Positions 8,447-16,449 of a DNA stretch of 24,681 bases are shown here, piece by piece. The position numbers and the translations under genes were made by a program. Below the pieces are notes generated by a model. That model saw only the letters and a list, made by a program, of their open reading frames with translations, was not told the origin of the DNA and searched no databases. Within the stretch, counting starts at the first letter, position 1, and each line of letters starts with the position of its first letter. This DNA comes from an uncultured Mucilaginibacter sp. (GTDB taxonomy: Bacteria > Bacteroidota > Bacteroidia > Sphingobacteriales > Sphingobacteriaceae), in the NCBI RefSeq assembly GCF_946481715.1, contig NZ_CAMLOV010000077.1, forward strand, positions 1 to 24,681, given 5' to 3'.

Positions 8447-9076
8447 ATGGCAGATACCTATTATATATTGAAGGATAGTGAAAAAACCGGACCCTTTCCC
8501 TACGAAGAATTGATAGAAAACGGGCTGGAGTTTGACACTCAAATTACCCCTGTAGGGGGCGATGTTTGGGAAAACGCATCAGATAGGCCGGAGTTTTTCG
8601 AGTATTTCGAAGCAAGGGGTTTTTACTTCCCTACCGAAGATAACCTGGCGGGTTTTGGATGGCGCTTGCTGGCCTACATCGCAGATTCGTTTATCACGTC
8701 TTATCCAACCTCGTTTTTCAAGCCGGCCAACTTTAACGAGATCTACCAAAGGATATTGAACAACACTTACACCGACTCTGATATGCTGGACGTTATTAAG
8801 GCCAGTCTGCTCAGCTTTGTTGTGGTAGCTTTGTATCATACTGTTTGCGAGGCCTCTGCAATGCAAGGCAGCCTCGGCAAAAAAATATTCAGGCTGGTTG
8901 TGGTTGATGCAGATGGGCGCAGGCTAAGCATCGCGAGAGCTTTGCTGCGTAATGCCGGCAAATTCGTCTCCGGCTTTGTTATTCTCATTGGTTATCTGAG
9001 CGTACTTTGGGACCCATTGAAACAGGCCTGGCACGACAAATGGGCAAAAAGTTACGTGCTTGTGCGCAACCGCTAA
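8447..9076 (+). CDS. GYF_2-RDD family membrane protein (209 aa)
   Basis: Residues 3-50 form a GYF_2-like domain (YYILKDSEKTGPFPYEEL, with the GPF motif). An RDD domain follows from about residue 68, with AGFGWRLLAYIADSFI, two or three hydrophobic helices, and the typical GSLGKKIFRLVVVDADGRR loop and QAWHDKWAKSYVL end. RDD proteins are small multi-helix membrane proteins of uncertain, possibly transport-related function. It has the same architecture as the protein at 16788. It sits between DUF4159 and tldD on the plus arm. Confidence 0.88.
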   Translation: MADTYYILKDSEKTGPFPYEELIENGLEFDTQITPVGGDVWENASDRPEFFEYFEARGFYFPTEDNLAGFGWRLLAYIADSFITSYPTSFFKPANFNEIYQRILNNTYTDSDMLDVIKASLLSFVVVALYHTVCEASAMQGSLGKKIFRLVVVDADGRRLSIARALLRNAGKFVSGFVILIGYLSVLWDPLKQAWHDKWAKSYVLVRNR

Positions 9077-9130
9077 GCCTTGCTAAAATTCGCTGTTATA
9101 TCATTATATTAGGCTTTTAATCGTATCACC

Positions 9131-10765
9131 TTGAAAAGAAAAGATTTCCTTTACCTTACCGGCATGGGCATCAGTGCAACCATGCTTAGCAGGATGACCG
9201 CCATGGGCAGCCCTGTAGTGCCCGGCACCCGTATGCGCGACGTAGATGTGGCCATTAAAAAACGCATGGCCGATGTTGCCCTCAACGCAGCACGCAGCAA
9301 AGGCGCCACCTATACCGATGCCCGCATTGGCCGCTACCTTAACCAGTTTGTGGTTACCCGCGATAAAAACATCGAGAATATTGTAGATACCGAAAGCTAC
9401 GGCATGGGCATCCGAGTTATTGCCAATGGCTGCTGGGGTTTTGCCGCAACCGATAAGCTGGATAACGACAGCATTGCCCGCGCTGCAGAAAACGCGGTAG
9501 CCATAGCCAAAGAAAATGCCCGCATCCAAAGCGAACCGGTGCAGCTGGCCCCGCAAAAGGGTTATGGCGAGGTAAGCTGGAAAACGCCTATCGAGAAGAA
9601 CGCCTTCGAGGTGCCGATGAAGGATAAAACCGACCTGCTACTATCCGTAAACGATGCCGCTTTTAAAAACGGCGCCAACTACGCGCAGTCGGTATTGTTT
9701 TTTGTGAACGAACAGAAATACTTTGCCAGTACCGATGGCTCCTACATCGATCAGGATATCCACCGCATATGGCCCATTTTTGGTATTACCAAAATAGATG
9801 ATAAAAGCGGCAAGTTTGAAACCCGTAGCAGCTTAAGCGCACCGCGTGGCATGGGTTACGAATATTTGATGCCCCGCGAAAGCGACAAAATAAAAAGCCA
9901 AACCACGCTGTACCGCGACCGCTACGATATGCTGGAAGATGCAGGGGCAGCGGCCCTGCAAGCGGCACAAAAGCTAAAAGCAAAATCGGTAGAACCGGGC
10001 AAGTACGACCTGGTGCTTGATCCGAGCCACCTTTGGCTTACCATCCACGAATCTGTTGGGCACCCTTCCGAGCTCGACCGTGTGCTGGGTTATGAAGCCA
10101 ACTTTGCCGGTACCAGCTTCCTCACGCTGGATAAATGGGAATCGAAGAAATTCAAGTTCGGCAGCGAGCATGTGAATATTGTTGCCGATAAGCTGCAGCC
10201 GGGTTCGCTCGGTGCGGTTGGGTACGATGACGAAGGCGTTGGCACCAAACAATGGGATATTATAAAGGACGGTATACTGGTAAACTACCAGGCCATCCGC
10301 GACCAGGCGCATATCATCGGCCTAAAAGAATCGCAGGGCTGCTGTTACTCGCAAAGCTGGCAGGATGTGCAGTTCCAGCGGATGCCGAATATATCGCTGC
10401 AGCCGGGCAAAACACCGCTAAGTGTAGAGCAGATGATTAGCAAGGTAGAGAAAGGCATTTACATTATTGGCGACAGCTCCTTCTCTATCGACCAGCAGCG
10501 TTATAACTTCCAGTTTAGCGGGCAGCTTTATTACGAGATAAAAAACGGTAAAATAGTGGGTATGCTAAATGATGTTGCCTACCAGGCCAATACGCAGGAG
10601 TTTTGGAACAGCTGCGCCGCCGTTTGCGATAAAAGCGATTACCGTTTAGGCGGCTCGTTCTTTGATGGTAAGGGCCAGCCAATGCAAAGCAGCGCAGTAT
10701 CTCATGGTTCTTCAACTGCCCTGTTTAAAGGGGTTAACGTAATTAACACAGCAAGAAAAATTTAA
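9131..10765 (+). CDS. tldD: TldD-family metalloprotease subunit with Tat-like N-terminus (544 aa)
   Basis: The zinc motif HESVGH lies at residues 306-311 (HExxxH, with H306, E307 and H311), followed by PSELDRVLGYEANFAGTSF. A cysteine near the C-terminus (C499 in AAVCDKSDYRLGGS) fits the third metal ligand position known for TldD. TldD and TldE form a complex that degrades or trims flexible peptides, as shown for microcin B17 precursor and CcdA. The start is TTG at 9131. Using it gives KRKDFLYLTGMGISATML, a charged n-region and hydrophobic stretch like a twin-arginine signal, and very similar to the truncated gene at 1-37. E. coli TldD has no such leader. tldE follows after 3 nt. Confidence 0.93.
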   Translation: MKRKDFLYLTGMGISATMLSRMTAMGSPVVPGTRMRDVDVAIKKRMADVALNAARSKGATYTDARIGRYLNQFVVTRDKNIENIVDTESYGMGIRVIANGCWGFAATDKLDNDSIARAAENAVAIAKENARIQSEPVQLAPQKGYGEVSWKTPIEKNAFEVPMKDKTDLLLSVNDAAFKNGANYAQSVLFFVNEQKYFASTDGSYIDQDIHRIWPIFGITKIDDKSGKFETRSSLSAPRGMGYEYLMPRESDKIKSQTTLYRDRYDMLEDAGAAALQAAQKLKAKSVEPGKYDLVLDPSHLWLTIHESVGHPSELDRVLGYEANFAGTSFLTLDKWESKKFKFGSEHVNIVADKLQPGSLGAVGYDDEGVGTKQWDIIKDGILVNYQAIRDQAHIIGLKESQGCCYSQSWQDVQFQRMPNISLQPGKTPLSVEQMISKVEKGIYIIGDSSFSIDQQRYNFQFSGQLYYEIKNGKIVGMLNDVAYQANTQEFWNSCAAVCDKSDYRLGGSFFDGKGQPMQSSAVSHGSSTALFKGVNVINTARKI

Positions 10766-10768
10766 GAT

Positions 10769-12106
10769 ATGGCTATTTTAACCGAAGACGAATGCAAAGC
10801 GATATTAAAAAAAGCGCTTAGCTACTCCAAAGCCGACGAATGCGAAATAAGCCTTAACGGGTCCGATTCTGCCAATATCCGTTACGCCCGTAACTCGGTA
10901 TCAACCAGCGGCGCGTTAAGCTCTACCAGCATGGCCATTTCATCAGCCTTTGGCAAAAAACTGGGCATTGTTACCCTAAACGAATATACCGATGAAGCTA
11001 TATCAGCAGCCGTAAAACGTTCGGAAGAGCTGGCAAAACTCGCCCCGGAGAACCCCGAGTATATGCCGTTTTTAGGCCCGCAAACCTATGCGCCATCCGC
11101 CAAAATGTTTGTGCCTGCAACAGCAGCTATTACCCCGGCACAGCGCACTACTATGGTAGCGCAAAGCCTTGATGTTGCCAAACAAAATAAGCTAACCGCC
11201 GCCGGCTTTTTGCAAAACAGCGCGGGTTTTTCGGCCATGATGAATTCGCACGGGCTGTTTGCTTATAATACCTCAACAGATATTAACTTTTCGGTTACCT
11301 TGCGCACAGCAGATAGCCAGGGATCGGGCTACAGCACCAAAGGTTATAACGACATTGCCAAACTGGATACCCTTGCTTTTACCAAAATTGCTGCGCAAAA
11401 GGCAAGCGGATCGGCAAATGCGCGCGCCATTGAGCCCGGTAAATACACCGTGATATTAGAACCTGCTGCAGGTATTGTGTTGCTTGAGCAGCTTTATGGC
11501 AGCCTTGATGCCCGCAGCGCGGATGAAGGCCGCAGCTTTTTGAGCAAACCCGGCGGCAAAACCAAGCTTGGCGAAAAACTGGTTGATGAGCGCATCAATA
11601 TCTACACCGACCCTTCTCACCCCGACCTGCCGAGCAGTAGCTGGGGCGGCGACGGGCAGCCGCAGGTAAAACGCAGCTGGATAGAAAAAGGCGTAGTAAA
11701 GAATTTTACCTATTCGCGTTTTTGGGCGCAAAAGAAAGGCGTTGCGCCTATCCCCGGCCCCGGTAATATTATTATGGATGGCGGCACCCAAACATTAGAA
11801 GAGCTGATAAAAGGCACCGAAAAAGGCATACTGGTTACCCGCCTGTGGTACATCCGCCCGGTAGACCCGCAAACCCTGCTATTTACCGGCCTTACCCGCG
11901 ATGGTACCTTTTACATAGAGAACGGCCAGATAAAATTCCCGATAAAAAACCTGCGCTTTAACGAAAGCCCGGTTATTATGCTGAACAACCTGGATGCCCT
12001 GGGTAAAACGGAACGCACCGTAAGCGGCGAAAGCACCCAGAACGCTATGATACCACCAATGCGGATAAAGGAGTTTACGTTTACTTCGTTATCAGACGCG
12101 GTGTAG
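10769..12106 (+). CDS. tldE: TldE/PmbA-family partner subunit (445 aa)
   Basis: It is homologous to TldD but lacks the HExxxH motif, as expected for TldE/PmbA. The equivalent region reads TVILEPAAGIVLLEQLYGSLDARSADEGRSF. The family features LGEKLVDERINIYTDPSHPDLPSSSWGGDG and the C-terminal RDGTFYIENGQIKFPIKNLRFNESP are clear. It starts with ATG three nucleotides after the tldD stop and has no signal peptide. It presumably forms a heterodimer with the product of 9131. Length is normal for PmbA (about 450 aa). Confidence 0.94.
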   Translation: MAILTEDECKAILKKALSYSKADECEISLNGSDSANIRYARNSVSTSGALSSTSMAISSAFGKKLGIVTLNEYTDEAISAAVKRSEELAKLAPENPEYMPFLGPQTYAPSAKMFVPATAAITPAQRTTMVAQSLDVAKQNKLTAAGFLQNSAGFSAMMNSHGLFAYNTSTDINFSVTLRTADSQGSGYSTKGYNDIAKLDTLAFTKIAAQKASGSANARAIEPGKYTVILEPAAGIVLLEQLYGSLDARSADEGRSFLSKPGGKTKLGEKLVDERINIYTDPSHPDLPSSSWGGDGQPQVKRSWIEKGVVKNFTYSRFWAQKKGVAPIPGPGNIIMDGGTQTLEELIKGTEKGILVTRLWYIRPVDPQTLLFTGLTRDGTFYIENGQIKFPIKNLRFNESPVIMLNNLDALGKTERTVSGESTQNAMIPPMRIKEFTFTSLSDAV

Positions 12107-12112
12107 AGAATA

Positions 12113-12412
12113 ATGGCATACGAAGTACATTTATATTTAGGAACAGCGCTGATCGGCGAAAAATCAAATTATGATTACGCTGTTGGAGAAAAACACGCCT
12201 TCTTATTCTATTTAAGAGCGGATGTAGATGCAGATTACGACGAGTTGGAAGCGGAAAGCATTATTGAAAATGCAGGACTGGATAACGTCGAATTTTCGAG
12301 AGTAGGAAAAGTGAGTCCAGAAAAAGCAGCTTCAAGCGAAAAAAAACAATTCATCGATAGCGCTATAAAAACTGGCTCCTGTATCGTCTTATATGGCGAG
12401 CCAATTATTTAG
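12113..12412 (+). CDS. Small hypothetical protein (99 aa)
   Basis: Not recognised. It begins six nucleotides after tldE, so it is probably co-transcribed. The product is acidic and soluble, with no membrane segment or signal: MAYEVHLYLGTALIGE, then a D/E-rich middle (ADVDADYDELEAESI) and a C-terminal SCIVLYGEPII. Alternating hydrophobic residues suggest beta strands around an acidic helix. Codon usage looks more AT-rich than tldE. The strong hairpin and terminator follow, supporting it as the last gene of the plus arm. Confidence 0.65.
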   Translation: MAYEVHLYLGTALIGEKSNYDYAVGEKHAFLFYLRADVDADYDELEAESIIENAGLDNVEFSRVGKVSPEKAASSEKKQFIDSAIKTGSCIVLYGEPII

Positions 12413-12423
12413 ATACGAGATGT

Positions 12424-12462
12424 CATATGTAACGCTCTCCAATTGGGAGAGCGCTACATATG
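12424..12462. repeat. Long near-perfect hairpin after the 99-aa gene
   Basis: CATATGTAACGCTCTCC (12424-12440) pairs with GGAGAGCGCTACATATG (12446-12462) with one A/C mismatch in 17 positions, around a five-base loop (AATTG). No T-run follows, so it is not a classical terminator. It could stabilise the mRNA end or bind a regulator. Confidence 0.7.
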
Positions 12463-12509
12463 TTGAAAATGGAGAAAGGTACTGAGCAGCAAAAATCTAA
12501 AATCACAGG

Positions 12510-12548
12510 GAGGCCGGTAAGCATTTTGCTTACGGGCCTCTTTGTTTT
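12510..12548 (+). terminator. Rho-independent terminator of the DUF4159-tldDE arm
   Basis: GAGGCCGGTAAGC (12510-12522) pairs with GCTTACGGGCCTC (12528-12540), 12 of 13 positions, with an ATTTT loop, and is followed by TTTGTTTT. It lies 98 bp after the last plus-strand gene. Confidence 0.85.
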
Positions 12549-12585
12549 ACCACCGCGTCATTGTCGTACGAGGTCCTAACCACCG

Positions 12586-12695
12586 CGTCATTGCGAGGTA
12601 CGAAGCAATCTCTACGTTGGACAAGCCACCATGCAAAGCGGTCATACTAAGCGGTTATGCATAGCTTAGAGATTGCTTCGTTCCTCGCAAAGACG
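12586..12695. repeat. Inverted-repeat element with 29-bp arms (27/29 identical)
   Basis: The left arm at 12586-12614 (CGTCATTGCGAGG then TACGAAGCAATCTCTA) and the right arm at 12667-12695 (TAGAGATTGCTTCG then TTCCTCGCAAAGACG) are reverse complements with two mismatches, around a 52-bp spacer. A partial copy, CACCGCGTCATTG, lies just outside at 12551-12563 and repeats at 12581-12593. From recall, near-identical arms occur many times in related genomes, which fits a MITE- or REP-like dispersed element. It lies in the convergent gap and encodes nothing. Confidence 0.75.
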
Positions 12696-12721
12696 ATGGG
12701 GTAATTGGCGATGCGCAGTAA

Positions 12722-15391
12722 TTACAGCGTAAACGTAACCTTCGCCAGCACAAACCTGCCCGGAATGGTGTAGCTGCTTTGCGTAAACGTATTGGCCGAT
12801 AGGTACAGCGCGCTATACGTTTTGGTGTTGAACAAATTCTGGGCGCTTAGCTCTACATCGGCTTTAACTTTTTTGAATTTGTAGCGGATGCTGGCATCGG
12901 CAAACATGTACTTCAAATCGTTGGCTTGCTGCTGATGGGTGTAGTAGTGATCGCCTGATATGGCGAAGAATACATTCTCCAGCGGGTTATAATTAACCGA
13001 TGCCTGCTGAATCAGCCGCTCGAACTTGCTGGTTGATGCTACAGCGGAAGATTTGCTGGTGGTTTGGTCGTACCCCGCCTTGTAGCTAAAGTTTACCTTG
13101 CTGCTCACCTTGGTATCGGCACCAAAATTTACGCTTTTAGAAACCGTGTTATAAGGCAGGATAACGTTGTTCAGTATTTGGTTTAGCTTGGTAGTTTGCA
13201 CTGCAAGCCCCGCGCTAAAGGTAGTACGCAGGCTAAATGCATACTTGCTGATATTGCCCGCCAATCCCCACGAATCGATATTGTTATTGTAAGGCAGTAC
13301 AATGCGCTGCTGTATGTTATTGGTTATGATGCTGGATGCGATGTTATTGGCATTTTGATGCGTGTAGGAGGCATTAATGCTAAAGAAAAACAACTGTATG
13401 GCCCTGCGGAAGTTAAAGCCCAGGTTTGCCGATTGTGTTTTGCGTTCGGTAAGGTCGGCATTGTTGGCGTAGAGGCTGCGGTAGTTTTTGAGGATGTAGC
13501 CATTATATACATCCTGTATGCTGCCGATATCGTTACGGAAACTATAACCTGCCGAAAAGAAATTCTCAATCCCGCTTTGGTATTTTACGTAAAGCCTGGG
13601 GTTAAAATACAGGCGGCTCAGGCTTTTATCCAGCCCATAGTAACCGTCCTTATAATCGATGTTGAGGTAATTTACAGGGAGGCTTATGTTCACTTTCCAG
13701 GTATCGCCGGGCAGGTCGTAACCCGCCTCGGCATACAGCTTGCGGCGCTGCCAGTCGAGGTTGTTCACGGCGCTATCCCCCAACAAATTAGTGGTGTTAT
13801 TCAGCTGGGTTACGTTTAAACCCGATTTAAGCGTTTGCGATTGCAGGCTAAAACCGGCGCGGTAACTCTGCGTAACCTTATTGCCCGGTATTTTATACCC
13901 CACATAGTTATTGGTGAACCAGGTGGGGATATCGGCCGTTTGGGTAAGCTGTTTGTACGCTACCCCATTGTTAAAAATATCGGGGTTTAAACCGGGGTCT
14001 ATCACACGGTTCTCCGGCTCGGTGCTGCGGTTTAGGTAGCTATACAGCTCGATGATCTTATTGGTTTTAAAGGTTTTCATGTAATTGAATTCGTTGGAGA
14101 TATCCATCAAATTATCCTTAAAAACCTGGTTAACGGGCGTGCCGTTGGTTACCAAAGCCGAGTAGCCTGTATTTTTGCTATAGTCGGCTATGAAATTATC
14201 CGACAGGTAAAATTTCTTCTGATTGATATTGAGCCCTAATTGCGCATGCATAAAATCGGGGCGGCGCTTGTTGTTCTGTACCTCGGCATAGCGTATGGTA
14301 TCCGCAGGCAAATAAAACTCGCTGAACTTGGTATAGCTCTGCTTCTGTGTATCGTGCAGGTAGGATAGGTTGGCACGCAGTTGCACATCGTTTTTTAGGT
14401 TAACCAAATTATTCAGGTTGAGGATCCCCGCCTGGTTAAACAGGTAACGGTTGCGCGGCAGGTCCGGGTCGCCGGCGGTACCTAAAGAAAGTACGGTTGC
14501 CGGCTTATCATTATCCAACCGCGAAAGATAGCCAGCGTTATTATGCGCTACCAAATCGCCCGCCACATCAAAATTGGTGTTGTTTACCTTAAGGTAATTA
14601 ATGGCTTTATACTTATCCTTAAACATCATGGCGTTGATGTCGGCGTAGTATTTATCGGGCAGCCCTGCGCCTAATGTTTCCTGCCCTACTACCTGCATCT
14701 TAGCATCCTTTTTCATGCTGAGATTGATGGCCACGTCTTCGCTTACTACCTTGTCCTTTAGCATTTTTATGGGCTGGTGGTTCTCCATCACCTGTACTTT
14801 ATCTACCACCCCATTGGGGATAGAACCGGTAGCAATGTTATACTTATCATCCAGCAGGTTATCGCCGCCGATGTATAAGTTAGATATTGCTTTGCCGTTA
14901 TAATTGATCTTGCCGTCCTTCTCCACCGTAACGCCCGGCAACTTCTTTATCACGTCGCCAATCACCCTATCCTGCGGGCTGGCAAAATCAGATACCTTAT
15001 AATCCAGCGTATCGCCGTGCGCACGCAGCCGGGGCTTATTATCTTTAATGGTGACCGTTTTTAATTGGTTAGCCGCGCCCGAAAGTTTAAAGTTGTAGGG
15101 CGTGGTAAGCCCTTCTACCTTTGCCGTTGCTTTTTTGTAGCCCACGCAGCTAACCGATAACTGCAAATTTGCTTTATCCGCATCTGCGGGGATGGCTATT
15201 GCATAGCTACCCTTATCATTAGTGGTGGTGTATGCCAATATCAGGTTGCCGGTTTTTAAGTTAACACTGGCGAAAGAAACACCCTTGCCAAGGCTATCGG
15301 TTACCGTGCCTTTTATACTTTGCGCGTGGGCAAAGCAGTAGCACAGCATACATAAAATGAATGCTAACACGCGTTGGTATGGCATGCTCAT
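12722..15391 (-). CDS. Outer-membrane beta-barrel protein with carboxypeptidase-like regulatory domain (889 aa)
   Basis: A signal peptide (residues 1-23, ending CFAHAQ) precedes a CarboxypepD_reg-like domain at about 25-105 (IKGTVTDSLGKGVSFASVNL). A plug-like region follows (DVIKKLPGVTVEKDGKINYN at about 145-165, then IGGDNLLDDKYNI), and then a long beta-barrel rich in alternating aromatic strands to the end (RFVLAKVTFTL). This is the architecture of TonB-dependent-receptor-like proteins of Bacteroidota, of the OMP_b-brl_3 type. The cargo is unknown, and no SusD-like partner is present. Its ATG overlaps the GLPGLI stop as ATGA, so the two are translationally coupled and probably act together in the envelope. 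Confidence 0.9.
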   Translation of the reverse strand: MSMPYQRVLAFILCMLCYCFAHAQSIKGTVTDSLGKGVSFASVNLKTGNLILAYTTTNDKGSYAIAIPADADKANLQLSVSCVGYKKATAKVEGLTTPYNFKLSGAANQLKTVTIKDNKPRLRAHGDTLDYKVSDFASPQDRVIGDVIKKLPGVTVEKDGKINYNGKAISNLYIGGDNLLDDKYNIATGSIPNGVVDKVQVMENHQPIKMLKDKVVSEDVAINLSMKKDAKMQVVGQETLGAGLPDKYYADINAMMFKDKYKAINYLKVNNTNFDVAGDLVAHNNAGYLSRLDNDKPATVLSLGTAGDPDLPRNRYLFNQAGILNLNNLVNLKNDVQLRANLSYLHDTQKQSYTKFSEFYLPADTIRYAEVQNNKRRPDFMHAQLGLNINQKKFYLSDNFIADYSKNTGYSALVTNGTPVNQVFKDNLMDISNEFNYMKTFKTNKIIELYSYLNRSTEPENRVIDPGLNPDIFNNGVAYKQLTQTADIPTWFTNNYVGYKIPGNKVTQSYRAGFSLQSQTLKSGLNVTQLNNTTNLLGDSAVNNLDWQRRKLYAEAGYDLPGDTWKVNISLPVNYLNIDYKDGYYGLDKSLSRLYFNPRLYVKYQSGIENFFSAGYSFRNDIGSIQDVYNGYILKNYRSLYANNADLTERKTQSANLGFNFRRAIQLFFFSINASYTHQNANNIASSIITNNIQQRIVLPYNNNIDSWGLAGNISKYAFSLRTTFSAGLAVQTTKLNQILNNVILPYNTVSKSVNFGADTKVSSKVNFSYKAGYDQTTSKSSAVASTSKFERLIQQASVNYNPLENVFFAISGDHYYTHQQQANDLKYMFADASIRYKFKKVKADVELSAQNLFNTKTYSALYLSANTFTQSSYTIPGRFVLAKVTFTL

Positions 15392-16365
15392 TTCTTTTCG
15401 GGTAACTCTATGGGGTTATTGATAACTGCCGCAGGGCCATTGCTGATCATTACCGACCGTATTGGACCACCAGGACCACCGCCCGGCCCACCGGGACCAC
15501 CCGGGCCAGGGCCACGCATTACGTTGCCACCACCTGCACCGCCACCCATAGCAGCCATAAAAGCTTGCGGATCTTTACGCATGGCTTCCTGCAGCTTATT
15601 AAATTCCTTTTCGGAAGTTTTTACGGCGTTGGCTGGTATTGCAATTAAATTAGGGTCGGCATTATCCTCGGGCCCTCCAATTCTTATTACAGCGCCACCT
15701 GGCACCGGCGGCGCTTCTGTGGCTACTACAGCGGGTTTGTCCGATGGAACAACCTGCTCCAATCCATCAAATTTAAATTCTACTTCTTTGTTGGTATCGT
15801 AGGCCTCAACAATAAGCCCCGGTAAACCGTTCAGTTTCCATGGCCCTGCGCGGAAAGGCAGGTCGGGGCAAAACCAGGCGGTATAATCGCGGCCTTTAAA
15901 GTGAGCTGTTGCCTTTTGGCAAGCCAAGGTGCCAAAGGTGGCGGTATCGGCGCTTATTTTCCAGTCGATTTTTGGCAAAGGTTCGTCTATCAGGTAGGGC
16001 GTAATCAATAGTTCCTTACGCATCATTTTGTTTTGAGCCGGAAACTGGTATATCTCGGCGCGGGTAGTTGGTTTGCTGCCGGTTACTTTAATATTTACAT
16101 TGCCGCTGCCCTTTTGTTCGGCCAGTTGTTGCTCAACTTGTTTGCGCATTAAGGCATCCTGTAGTTTGCGGTCGTAGCTTTTATAGGCACTGCTGCTTTG
16201 CCCCAAAAAAAGCACCATGTTCTCGGTATAAGGTTTGTCTTTGGTGGTCGTATCGCGCAGGTGCGAAAACTTGTAATGCACAATGGCCTTTGCCATTTCG
16301 GGGCTTTGGGCCTTAACGTTAAAAACGATAATGCCGAAGGTTAATAGTAAAAGTAAGCTTTTCAT
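15388..16365 (-). CDS. GLPGLI family periplasmic protein (325 aa)
   Basis: A signal peptide (residues 1-19, VFNVKA then QS) and the name-giving motif GLPGLI at residues 180-185, in WKLNGLPGLIVEAYD, place it in the TIGR01200 family. The region before it (KATAHFKGRDYTAWFCPDLPFRAGP) is also typical. Family members are exported proteins of unknown function found only in Bacteroidota. An odd feature is a glycine/proline-rich tail at residues 273-300 (repeated GPGG/PGG units), preceded by KDPQAFMAAMGG. It is the first gene of a two-gene operon with the outer-membrane barrel. Its start region is duplicated upstream (16441-16460). Confidence 0.92.
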   Translation of the reverse strand: MKSLLLLLTFGIIVFNVKAQSPEMAKAIVHYKFSHLRDTTTKDKPYTENMVLFLGQSSSAYKSYDRKLQDALMRKQVEQQLAEQKGSGNVNIKVTGSKPTTRAEIYQFPAQNKMMRKELLITPYLIDEPLPKIDWKISADTATFGTLACQKATAHFKGRDYTAWFCPDLPFRAGPWKLNGLPGLIVEAYDTNKEVEFKFDGLEQVVPSDKPAVVATEAPPVPGGAVIRIGGPEDNADPNLIAIPANAVKTSEKEFNKLQEAMRKDPQAFMAAMGGGAGGGNVMRGPGPGGPGGPGGGPGGPIRSVMISNGPAAVINNPIELPEKK

Positions 16366-16383
16366 TTTACTGTGATATTTTAA

Positions 16384-16449
16384 TTAAGTTAAAAGGGTTG
16401 GAGTTGTTAAAAAGGTTAGAAAGGTTGTAAGGGTGATCCGGCTTTTCAT
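16384..16449 (-). CDS. Possible 21-codon upstream ORF created by the duplicated start
   Basis: The second copy of the 20-bp repeat supplies ATG-AAA-AGC, the same first three codons as the GLPGLI gene. The frame continues through the 9-bp repeats as threonine/leucine/phenylalanine tripeptides (TTF LTF LTT PTL LT) and stops at 16384, 18 nt before the real start. It lies downstream of the predicted promoter, so it would be in the mRNA leader. Whether it is translated is unknown. Confidence 0.3.
   Translation of the reverse strand: MKSRITLTTFLTFLTTPTLLT
16387..16431. repeat. 9-bp periodic repeat, block 1 (5 units)
   Basis: Units run AGTTAAAAG, GGTTGGAGT, TGTTAAAAA, GGTTAGAAA and GGTTGTAAG, a degenerate RGTTRRAAR word with exact 9-bp spacing. 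It lies between the two 20-bp direct repeats, in the leader of the GLPGLI gene. Confidence 0.75.

Noticed and set aside
12424..12462. Classical terminator reading of the large hairpin
   Set aside because: No T-run follows on either strand. The real terminator is the separate stem at 12510-12548.
13196..13819. 207-codon plus-strand ORF opposite the outer-membrane barrel gene
   Set aside because: It is antisense to a clear barrel gene and its translation shows no family features. Long antisense frames are expected from the codon bias here.
15374..15802. Plus-strand ORF with a collagen-like PPGPPGPPG stretch
   Set aside because: It is the reverse complement of the glycine/proline-rich tail of the GLPGLI gene. 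GGP/GGN codons read as proline-rich on the opposite strand.
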